DNA of 6,690 bases from contig JAGQIB010000179.1 in assembly GCA_020431545.1 (NCBI GenBank), forward strand, positions 1 to 6,690, in the 5' to 3' direction. Numbering within the stretch: position 1 is the first letter of the stretch; each line of letters opens with the position of its first letter. This document shows positions 1-4,974 of this stretch, piece after piece. A program made the position numbers and the translations under genes. The notes under the pieces are model-generated. The model was not told the origin of the DNA, searched no databases, and saw only the letters and a list, made by a program, of their open reading frames with translations. The DNA comes from Gemmatimonadota bacterium. Its GTDB lineage: Bacteria > ARS69.

Positions 1-143
1 CGGCGGTGGTGACGACGGGAATGGGGGGCGGGCCGGCGGACCTCAAGGCCACACCGTTCGATGCGAGCCTCGCCAAGCCGTACGGAGCGGACGATCTGGA
101 GCACGCGATCCGCACCGCGATCGAGGCCCAGCCGGTGGTGTAG
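1..143 (+). CDS. C-terminal end of a response-regulator receiver (REC) domain protein, 5' partial
   Basis: The reading frame whose first full codon is at position 3 gives 46 residues and ends at TAG 141-143. The fragment looks like the last third of a CheY-like receiver domain. A hydrophobic strand ends in the T-T-G at residues 4-6, matching the conserved Thr/Ser that follows beta-4. A later 'SLAKPY' segment (residues 22-27) matches the conserved beta-5 Lys-Pro pair, with the lysine at about residue 25. A helix then follows (DDLEHAIRTAIEA), as alpha-5 does in receivers. The protein ends right after this helix, so the receiver is the last domain. That suits a hybrid histidine kinase or a stand-alone receiver rather than a regulator with a C-terminal DNA-binding domain. 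The phospho-acceptor Asp and any kinase core lie upstream of the window. The gene is convergent with the beta-helix gene. The call rests on a short fragment. Confidence 0.62.
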   Translation, partial: AVVTTGMGGGPADLKATPFDASLAKPYGADDLEHAIRTAIEAQPVV

Positions 144-167
144 GTCGAGGGTGACCGGCGTTGGGAA

Positions 168-1430
168 CTACTCGCCGGCGTCGTCGTCCTCGGGCGAGAA
201 GTTGTCGTCGAGCGCTTCCTGGGGCCCGATCGGGTTGCCCTGAGCGTCGATCTTCCCGTCTTTCCACTTCTTGTAGTAGTGGCGCGCGGCGGTGCAGTCG
301 TCGAAGGAGCGCGAGAGGTTCGGCGCCATCCACGGCCGGCGCTTGAGCTTGCCCTCGCCGACGTTCTCGAGCGCCTTCGACGGCACGCAGGGGAATCCCC
401 AGTAGTTGTAGCTCGCGTTGATCGCCGCCGTGGACGACGTGTGCAGCGCCACCTCGGGACGCCCGAGGAACGCGTTGGCGTTCTCGAGGCTGCCGCCGAT
501 CAGCGGGTTCGCGTCGCCCTCGATGCCGATGTGGTAGACCTTCGCCTCGTCGAACGTGCACTTCGCGATGATCGGGTCGCCCTCGATCGAGCAGATGAGG
601 CCGTGCTCCTGCTGGCGGATGTCGCAGTTCTCGATGCGGGCCGAGCTCGCCTCGAGCACGATGCCGATGTTCGTGTGCTTCGCGATCTTCACGTTGCGGA
701 TCACGGGCGACGTGTCCTGCACCAGGATGCCCGTGTCCCCGTTGTTGATCACCGTGCTGTCGAGGAGCTCGAACTCGGCGTCGCTCGCCTGGATGCCGAT
801 CTGGCCGTTGTCCTCGATCTGGACGTTGCGCAGGCGGAGGATGTCCGTCGCGGTGTTCGCGTAGATGCCGTACTTCTCGCCGTTGATGAAGCGGGCGTTC
901 TTCACGTCGGCCGAGCCGCCGGTGATGAAGAGCGCCGCGGTGCGCGAGTTCGTGATCACCACGTCGCGCAGGAACGGCACCGACGTGCGGTGCGCGGCCA
1001 CGCCGTACTCGCAGCCGTCCACGCGGACGTTCTCGAGCACGGGGCGACTGTCGGAGTTCGCGAGGACGCCGCGGCGGGCTTCGCCCTTGCCGTCGATCGT
1101 GAAGCCGAGGAACTGGGTGGAGTTCGAGCAGCGCTGGAACGTGACCACCGCTTCGTTCGTGTTCGCGTCGGCCACGTACTCGATGCGGGTCTTCTCCCGA
1201 CCGTCCGTGGACTTGATGATCAGCGCGTCGCCCTTGGCGTCCGTGAGCACGATCGTCTCCGCGTACGTGCCCGGCCCCACGAGGATCGTGTCGCCGGGTT
1301 CGGCCGCTTCGATCGCCGCGTTGATCGTCTCGAAGTCCTCGGGCACGCGACGGGTCTTTTCCGCCGAGGCCGCCCCCGCCGACAGAAGCAGAATGCCCGC
1401 GAGAAGCGGTGCGACACGGATCCCGATCAT
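168..1430 (-). CDS. Secreted right-handed parallel beta-helix repeat protein
   Basis: This 420-residue protein begins at ATG 1430-1428, preceded by AAGGAG (1443-1438) at a 7-nt spacing. An upstream in-frame start at 1628 would add 66 residues of basic, non-signal sequence and bury this SD, so I reject it. Residues 1-23 form a Sec signal peptide: a short basic start, a hydrophobic core (LLAGILLLSAGA) and an A-S-A cleavage site before E24. Residues 30-60 (DFETINAAIEAAEPGDTILV then GPGTY) are the N-terminal entry common in pectin-lyase-fold and DUF1565/NosD-type proteins. About eight beta-helix coils follow. Their 'YGI/IGI/TGI'-type turns recur near residues 143, 166, 188, 212, 234, 256, 277 and 302, a 21-25-residue period with many Asn and Asp. 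A Y-N-Y-W-G motif (341-345), seen in many such proteins, closes the helix, and the tail is acidic (DDNFSPEDDDAGE). It is probably periplasmic, surface-attached or released. I see no definite catalytic set, so carbohydrate binding, carbohydrate cleavage and a structural role all remain open. Confidence 0.88.
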   Translation of the reverse strand: MIGIRVAPLLAGILLLSAGAASAEKTRRVPEDFETINAAIEAAEPGDTILVGPGTYAETIVLTDAKGDALIIKSTDGREKTRIEYVADANTNEAVVTFQRCSNSTQFLGFTIDGKGEARRGVLANSDSRPVLENVRVDGCEYGVAAHRTSVPFLRDVVITNSRTAALFITGGSADVKNARFINGEKYGIYANTATDILRLRNVQIEDNGQIGIQASDAEFELLDSTVINNGDTGILVQDTSPVIRNVKIAKHTNIGIVLEASSARIENCDIRQQEHGLICSIEGDPIIAKCTFDEAKVYHIGIEGDANPLIGGSLENANAFLGRPEVALHTSSTAAINASYNYWGFPCVPSKALENVGEGKLKRRPWMAPNLSRSFDDCTAARHYYKKWKDGKIDAQGNPIGPQEALDDNFSPEDDDAGE

Positions 1431-1444
1431 CGAACGACTCCTTG

Positions 1445-1490
1445 CGCGGGGGCTGCGCCCGCGATTTCCGGGCCCGGAGGGCCGGCCCTC
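1445..1490 (-). repeat. Cluster of three GC-rich palindromes before the beta-helix gene
   Basis: Three dyads lie side by side: CGCGGG (1445-1450) with CCCGCG (1458-1463) around a 7-nt loop, the perfect 10-bp CCGGGCCCGG (1468-1477), and the perfect 14-bp GAGGGCCGGCCCTC (1477-1490). Read on the minus strand, the first dyad is a hairpin that ends one base before the AAGGAG SD of the beta-helix gene. If transcription starts near the candidate promoter at 1511-1535, all three would lie in the 5' leader. The symmetry is read directly. A role in translation or protein binding is inferred, and GC-rich sequence makes such dyads more likely by chance. Confidence 0.5.
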
Positions 1491-1510
1491 GGTGGTGCGA
1501 CTGGTGCTGG

Positions 1511-1535
1511 AACGGCAATGGCCGCGCCGGGTTCC
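1511..1535 (-). promoter_or_regulatory. Candidate ECF-sigma-type promoter for the beta-helix gene
   Basis: On the minus strand GGAAC (1535-1531) is followed after exactly 16 nt by CGTT (1514-1511). GGAAC-N16/17-CGTT is the known shape of promoters read by extracytoplasmic-function sigma factors of the EcfG kind, and close variants serve other ECF groups. It would start transcription roughly 70-75 nt before the ATG at 1430. No better sigma70-like pair was seen on this strand in the gap. GGAAC is common elsewhere in the window, so this is tentative. Confidence 0.28.
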
Positions 1536-1561
1536 GTGGCGGACGGCGCCGGACGGCGCAA

Positions 1562-1591
1562 TTGACTCAGTCCCCGGGCGTTTGCTAGCGT
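1562..1591 (+). promoter_or_regulatory. Candidate sigma70-type promoter for rex-hflX
   Basis: TTGACT (1562-1567) matches the -35 consensus at five of six bases. After 18 nt comes TAGCGT (1586-1591), a weak -10 that keeps the T, A and final T. The predicted start is near 1598, leaving a leader of about 34 nt before the rex ATG. The site lies in the only sizeable gap before rex and faces the right way. Confidence 0.45.
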
Positions 1592-1601
1592 CCCGGGGAC
1601 T
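1569..1601. repeat. Perfect 10-bp inverted repeat over the rex promoter, possible operator
   Basis: AGTCCCCGGG (1569-1578) and CCCGGGGACT (1592-1601) are exact reverse complements separated by 13 nt. The left arm starts just after the -35 hexamer, and the right arm starts at the base after the -10 hexamer and covers the predicted transcription start. Because the left arm lies before that start, RNA from this promoter could not form the hairpin. A DNA-level operator is therefore more likely than an attenuator. The half-site does not resemble the TTGTGA-type half-site known for Rex, so the binding protein is unknown. Confidence 0.55.
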
Positions 1602-1631
1602 CTTGCCACACCATCGAGGACACCCCACCGC

Positions 1632-2306
1632 ATGTCAAGTCCGCGGAAAGTCTCGGACTCCACGGTCCGCCGGCTTTCGTCGTATCTGCGTATCCTGCGC
1701 GAACTTAGCTCGGGCGGGACGGAGACCGTGTCGTCCGACCGGCTCGCGGAGCTCGGTGGGCTGACGTCGGCCCAGGTCCGGAAGGATCTGTCGCAGTTCG
1801 GCAATTTCGGCGTCCGGGGCCGGGGATACGACGTTTCGGCGCTGGCCGAGGAGCTGACCCGGATTCTCGGTCTGGACCGGGAATGGCGAACCGTGGTGGT
1901 GGGCGCCGGCCGGCTCGGCTCCGCGCTGACCGCCTATCCCGACTTCTCGGTGCAGGGTTTCCGGATCCTGGCGCTGTTCGACAGCGACCCCTCCAAGCAT
2001 GGTCGCCGCTTCGGGGAGGCCACGGTCCTGCCCCTGGAGGAGCTCGAGGAGTTCGTGCGGGAGCGAAAGGTGGAGGTCGCGATCCTCACCACGCCGGCGG
2101 CCGCGGCGCAGGCGGCGGCGGATCGGCTGGTGGCGGCCGGAATCCACGGTATCCTGAACTTCGCGCCCACCACGCTCGACGTTCCGGACACCGTGCATGT
2201 GCGGGTGGTGAACCTGGCGATCGAGCTCGAGGGCCTGTCGTACGCGATCCGCGAGGACGGATCCCGGGGCACGGGATCCTCCGGCGGCGGACCGGACGAG
2301 GAGTGA
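1632..2306 (+). CDS. rex: Redox-sensing transcriptional repressor Rex
   Basis: This 224-residue protein has the usual Rex length and layout. Rex is a cytoplasmic homodimer that binds operators of fermentation and respiration genes and lets go when NADH rises relative to NAD+. The N-terminal winged-helix domain (about 1-80) carries the TVRRLSSYLRIL helix (11-22) and the recognition region TSAQVRKDLSQFG (45-57), followed by the wing VRGRGYDV (61-68). The Rossmann domain begins at VVVGAGRLG (88-96), a GxGxxG NAD(H) loop, with the acidic FDSDP at 116-120 after the second strand and LNFAP at 175-179. The C-terminal helix NLAIELEGLSYAI (194-206) corresponds to the domain-swapped dimer helix. The last 18 or so residues are Gly/Ser/Asp-rich and probably disordered. 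The ATG is preceded by GAGGA (1616-1620) at a rather long 11-nt spacing. hflX follows 4 bp after the stop. Residue 194 is Asn where Asp is usual (see findings). Confidence 0.96.
   Translation: MSSPRKVSDSTVRRLSSYLRILRELSSGGTETVSSDRLAELGGLTSAQVRKDLSQFGNFGVRGRGYDVSALAEELTRILGLDREWRTVVVGAGRLGSALTAYPDFSVQGFRILALFDSDPSKHGRRFGEATVLPLEELEEFVRERKVEVAILTTPAAAAQAAADRLVAAGIHGILNFAPTTLDVPDTVHVRVVNLAIELEGLSYAIREDGSRGTGSSGGGPDEE
2259..2296 (+). repeat. Tandem hairpins at the rex 3' end, just before the hflX ribosome site
   Basis: GGATCCCG (2259-2266) and CGGGATCC (2272-2279) form a perfect 8-bp stem with a 5-nt loop. The next base opens a second stem, TCCGG (2280-2284) with CCGGA (2292-2296), around a 7-nt loop. 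The GAGGAG SD of hflX starts at 2298. The stems fall in the codons for the disordered Rex tail, where protein constraint is low. There is no U-tract, so this is not an intrinsic terminator. A role in translation control or mRNA processing between the two genes is inferred. Confidence 0.5.
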
Positions 2307-2310
2307 CACC

Positions 2311-3759
2311 CTGAACAAGCGACGCGAACGGTCCGCCCAGAACGCCGACCATCGCCTCGAGCAGCGCGAGCAACGTCGCGAGGAGCGACGGGCCGCGCGC
2401 GAGCGGCGCGGGGAGACGAAGGATCCGCGCAAGATCGCCGGCGAGGAGGTCGCGATCGTGGCGGGGCTGCGCCTGCCGCAGCACTCGCGCGAGGAGGCGG
2501 AGGAGAGTCTGTCCGAGCTCGCGTCGCTGGCGGAGGCGTCCGGTGCGCGCGTGGTGGCGCGTGCCCTGCAGAGTCGCGCGCGCGTGGACGGTCGAACGTT
2601 CCTCGGCGGCGGCAAGGCGGCGGAGCTCAAGGAGCAGGCGGAGGAGCTCGGCGCGAACCTGATCCTGATCGACCACGATCTCTCGCCCGCGCAGGCGCGC
2701 AACCTCGAGAAGATCGTGGACCGCAAGATCCTCGATCGAACCGAGCTGATCCTCGACATCTTCGCGCGGCGTGCGCGCACGCCGCAGGCGAAGCTGCAGG
2801 TCGAGGTCGCGCAGCTCGAGTACCTGTTGCCGCGGCTCACGCGGCTGTGGGAGCACCTGAGCCGCACCGGCGGCGGTATCGGCACGCGCGGACCGGGCGA
2901 GACGCAGCTCGAGGTCGACCGGCGGCGAATCCGCGATCGCCTCACGCATCTGAAGGATCGTCTCACGCGCACGGGCAAGCGACTCGAGCAGCAGCGCGGC
3001 CTGCACAGCGACGTGTTCCGTGTGGCGCTCGTGGGCTACACGAACGCCGGCAAGAGCAGTCTCATGAACCGGCTCACGTCGGCCGAGGTGCCGAGTCGCG
3101 ATCGACTGTTCGAAACACTGGACGCGACGACGCGCATCCTCGATCTCGGTCCCGGCTTCCGCGCGACGCTCACCGACACGGTGGGCTTCATCCGTCGCCT
3201 GCCGCACTCGCTCGTGGAGTCGTTCCGCGCGACGCTGTCCGAGGTCGCGAGCGCGGACCTGCTGCTCCACGTGCAGGACGCGTCCAGCCCGATGGCCGAC
3301 GCGTGTGAAAAGTCCGTGAACGAGGTGCTCGAGGAGATCGGCGCGGACCAGATTCCGCAGATCGCCGTGTGGAACAAGGCGGACCTGCTGCCGGCCGAGG
3401 AGTTCGACGGCGCGGTGCGGCAGGCGGCCGAGAGCGGCGCCGTGGTCACCAGCGCCTTCCGCGGCGAGGGCCTGGATCGTCTCCGGGACGCGATCCGTGA
3501 CCGGCTGCGGGACGGCTGGGTCGAAGGAGCGGGCCTGATCCCGCTCAGCGAGGGCGAGCTCTGGGCCCGGCTTCGAGCGAGCGTGGAGCTCCTGGAGGAG
3601 CGTCCGGGCCCGCTGGGAGTCGAGGTCCGGGTGCGGATGCCGCGGGCCGAGTGGATGCGGCTCCGGGCGCGTTACGGCGGGCGGGTCCCGTCCCTGTTCG
3701 AGCCGGCGGCGGGGGCCGCGGCCGGGGCGGACGTCGGCCCGGGGGCCGGAGGCCGGTAG
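2311..3759 (+). CDS. hflX: Ribosome-splitting GTPase HflX, probable CTG start
   Basis: HflX is a cytoplasmic GTPase that splits stalled or hibernating 70S ribosomes and is linked to heat and other stress. From CTG 2311 it has 482 residues, against 426 in E. coli. The HflX N-domain (about 45-225) includes TFLGGGK (96-102), the DRTELILDIFARRART stretch (142-157) and the family signature GGGIGTRGPGETQLE (187-201). The G domain has G1 GYTNAGKS (242-249), a G2-like FETLDATTR (267-275), G3 DTVGF (289-293), G4 NKAD (355-358) and a G5-like TSA (380-382). A C-domain follows, then an Ala/Gly-rich tail. CTG is chosen because GAGGAG (2298-2303) lies 7 nt upstream, no ATG, GTG or TTG occurs in frame before GTG 2458, and only the longer form keeps the whole first beta-strand (EEVAIVAGLRL). 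GTG 2458 also has an SD and would give 433 residues. The extra N-terminus is an Arg/Glu-rich likely helix. The gene follows rex by 4 bp. Confidence 0.94.
   Translation: MNKRRERSAQNADHRLEQREQRREERRAARERRGETKDPRKIAGEEVAIVAGLRLPQHSREEAEESLSELASLAEASGARVVARALQSRARVDGRTFLGGGKAAELKEQAEELGANLILIDHDLSPAQARNLEKIVDRKILDRTELILDIFARRARTPQAKLQVEVAQLEYLLPRLTRLWEHLSRTGGGIGTRGPGETQLEVDRRRIRDRLTHLKDRLTRTGKRLEQQRGLHSDVFRVALVGYTNAGKSSLMNRLTSAEVPSRDRLFETLDATTRILDLGPGFRATLTDTVGFIRRLPHSLVESFRATLSEVASADLLLHVQDASSPMADACEKSVNEVLEEIGADQIPQIAVWNKADLLPAEEFDGAVRQAAESGAVVTSAFRGEGLDRLRDAIRDRLRDGWVEGAGLIPLSEGELWARLRASVELLEERPGPLGVEVRVRMPRAEWMRLRARYGGRVPSLFEPAAGAAAGADVGPGAGGR
2443..2460 (+). promoter_or_regulatory. Second possible hflX ribosome site and GTG start
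   Basis: GAGGAGG (2443-2449) lies 8 nt before an in-frame GTG (2458-2460). Position and match to the SD consensus are as good as those of the CTG at 2311. The same bases encode Glu-Glu-Val, so the match may be a coding coincidence. Initiation here would remove 49 residues, including the charged extension and half of the first beta-strand of the HflX N-domain. Confidence 0.35.
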
Positions 3760-3772
3760 GGCTCGCCCGGCC
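3751..3772 (+). repeat. Short inverted repeat across the hflX stop codon
   Basis: GGCCGG (3751-3756) and CCGGCC (3767-3772) can pair around a 10-nt loop that contains the TAG. No T-run follows, so a classical Rho-independent terminator is not supported. It may only reflect the GC-rich tail of hflX. Confidence 0.22.
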
Positions 3773-3797
3773 GGAACTGCCCCCGACGTCGATCGTC
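3773..3797 (+). promoter_or_regulatory. Candidate ECF-sigma-type promoter for the deacetylase operon
   Basis: GGAAC (3773-3777) is followed after exactly 16 nt by CGTC (3794-3797), an ECF-type promoter shape. Transcription would start near 3803-3806, giving a leader of about 150 nt that includes the pairing elements at 3844-3940. No good TTGACA/TATAAT pair was seen in the gap. The layout matches the candidate before the beta-helix gene, with identical spacing. This is tentative because both motifs are short. Confidence 0.27.
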
Positions 3798-3843
3798 CGG
3801 TACTCTAAGGGCCCCGGCCGGGACCGCCGAAACCTGAACATAG

Positions 3844-3951
3844 TGCCCGACTTCCGCGTGGGGTCTTCGCGAAGACTCCGGTCGAAACACGTCGGGCGAG
3901 AAAACGTCGCCGGAAACGGCGTCCGAAGACGCGAGCCCGAGAGGAACATCC
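3844..3951 (+). promoter_or_regulatory. Structured 5' leader of the deacetylase gene with alternative pairings
   Basis: The 192-bp gap 3760-3951 holds no gene that I can support; its 3' half can fold. GCCCGAC (3845-3851) pairs with GTCGGGC (3891-3897). Between them is the perfect palindrome GTCTTCGCGAAGAC (3863-3876), which extends outward by three more pairs, one a G-U. Downstream, CGCCG (3908-3912) and CGGCG (3917-3921) form a stem capped by GAAA, a GNRA tetraloop. Second copies of two strands lie closer to the start: CGAAGAC (3924-3930) could replace the palindrome's right arm, and GCCCGA (3935-3940) could replace the outer 5' strand. The latter touches the SD sequence GAGAGGAAC (3939-3947). 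I recognise no known riboswitch class. Complementarities of 6-7 bp are not rare at this GC content. Confidence 0.35.
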
Positions 3952-4974
3952 GTGAGCCTGACCCTGCTGGTCACGATCGACACCGAGGGCGACGACGAGT
4001 GGGCATTCCACCGTCGCCCGACGCTCGAGAACATCCCGTACCTGCGGGAGTTCGAGGCGATGGTCGAGCGCGCCGGCGCGAAGTCGACGTACTTCGTGAC
4101 GCAGGCGGTGGCGACGGACGCACGCTCGGTGGAGGTGCTGGGCGAGATTGCGTCGCGCGGGCGATCCGAGATCGGCGGTCACTGTCATGCGTGGAACAAT
4201 CCGCCGATCGACGAGGCGCGCGAGCCGGAGAAGCAGTACTTCCTGAACGAGCTGCGCGACGACGAGCAGCACGCGAAGCTGGAAGTGCTCACGGATGCGC
4301 TGGAGAAGTCGTTCGGCGCGCGACCGAGAACGTTCCGCGCCGGACGTTTCGGCGCGAACGCCGCGACGATGCGATCCCTCGCGAGGCTCGGCTACGAGGT
4401 GGACTCCTCGGTCACGCCCGGCATCACGTGGCGTCGCACGCCGGGCTGGCCGGGCGGTGAGGGCGGGCCCGACTGGATCGACGCGCCCTTGGCGCCGTAC
4501 CGCATGGACGAGCGCGATCCGCGCGTCCCGGGGAACGGTCCGCTGTGGCAGGTGCCGGTGACCGTCGTGCGGAGTCGCCGCCTGCCGGACGCGGCCGAGA
4601 AGATGCTCGCCGGCTTCGGGCCCACGGGCCTCGTGTCGCGCGTGGCGGGGAAGGCGCTGGGCAACCTCGTGTGGTTTCGCCCGACCTTCCACACCGTCGA
4701 GGAGATGCTGGCGGCGGCGCGCGGAGCGATCGCGCGCGGGGCGCCGGTGCTGAACATGATGCTGCACTCGAGCGAGGTCATGCCCGGGGGCAGCCCGTAC
4801 GTGAAGACGAAGGACGAGGCGCGCGCGTTTCTCGGGCGCACCGAGAAGGTGCTGGAGATCGTCCGGAGTGAGATGAAGGCCGTGCCGCGCACGCTCGCGG
4901 AATACGGGCAGGCGCTGAACGCAAGCTCGGCTGAATCGTCGGCCGAAATGGTCGAGAGAGGAACCCCATGCTGA
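3952..4974 (+). CDS. NodB-like polysaccharide deacetylase family protein
   Basis: This 340-residue protein starts at GTG 3952, 6 nt after AGGA within GAGAGGAAC. It looks like a metal-dependent carbohydrate esterase (CE4/NodB-like fold), which removes N- or O-acetyl groups from a polysaccharide or a lipid-linked sugar. Strand 1 ends in VTIDTEGDDEW (7-17), with D10 as the likely metal or catalytic Asp. EIGGHCHAWNNPP (73-85) provides the His pair H77 and H79, an HxH form used by a subfamily found in surface-polysaccharide clusters in place of the HxxxH of classical CE4 enzymes. FRAGRFGAN (128-136) is the Arg motif. DSSVTPG (151-157) marks the next barrel strand, and NMMLHSSEV (268-276) supplies the late His H272. 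There is no signal peptide or membrane segment, so it probably acts in the cytoplasm on a precursor. It overlaps the carbamoyltransferase gene by 7 bp, which supports a joint role in glycan modification. The exact substrate is unknown. Confidence 0.85.
   Translation: MSLTLLVTIDTEGDDEWAFHRRPTLENIPYLREFEAMVERAGAKSTYFVTQAVATDARSVEVLGEIASRGRSEIGGHCHAWNNPPIDEAREPEKQYFLNELRDDEQHAKLEVLTDALEKSFGARPRTFRAGRFGANAATMRSLARLGYEVDSSVTPGITWRRTPGWPGGEGGPDWIDAPLAPYRMDERDPRVPGNGPLWQVPVTVVRSRRLPDAAEKMLAGFGPTGLVSRVAGKALGNLVWFRPTFHTVEEMLAAARGAIARGAPVLNMMLHSSEVMPGGSPYVKTKDEARAFLGRTEKVLEIVRSEMKAVPRTLAEYGQALNASSAESSAEMVERGTPC
4956..4974 (+). promoter_or_regulatory. Overlapping stop/start with SD, deacetylase to carbamoyltransferase
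   Basis: GAGAGGAAC (4956-4964) is the SD for the ATG at 4968. The same 9-mer precedes the deacetylase GTG (3939-3947). The carbamoyltransferase ATG and the deacetylase TGA share the 7-bp ATGCTGA (4968-4974). This arrangement usually means translational coupling and one transcript. Confidence 0.75.

Noticed and set aside
131..159. GCCGGT/ACCGGC inverted repeat between the convergent genes, considered as a shared terminator
   Set aside because: It has only 6 bp of stem, a 17-nt loop and no T-run on either side, so it is not convincing in this GC content.
43..1565. Long open frames on both strands across the beta-helix gene (minus 43-1518, plus 279-1565, plus 865-1764)
   Set aside because: They give Arg-rich sequence with no recognisable fold, while the minus frame 168-1430 has a signal peptide, an SD and periodic beta-helix coils.
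1431..1628. Longer start at 1628 for the beta-helix protein
   Set aside because: It would overlap the rex promoter and add 66 basic residues before a good signal peptide, and the internal ATG has a strong SD.
1431..1631. A classical Rex operator (TTGTGA-type half-sites) for autoregulation
   Set aside because: I found no pair of such half-sites. The only strong dyad has a different, C/G-rich half-site.
1635..3270. Long minus-strand frames opposite rex and hflX
   Set aside because: They have Arg/Ser-rich composition and no motifs, and the plus strand is securely rex and hflX.
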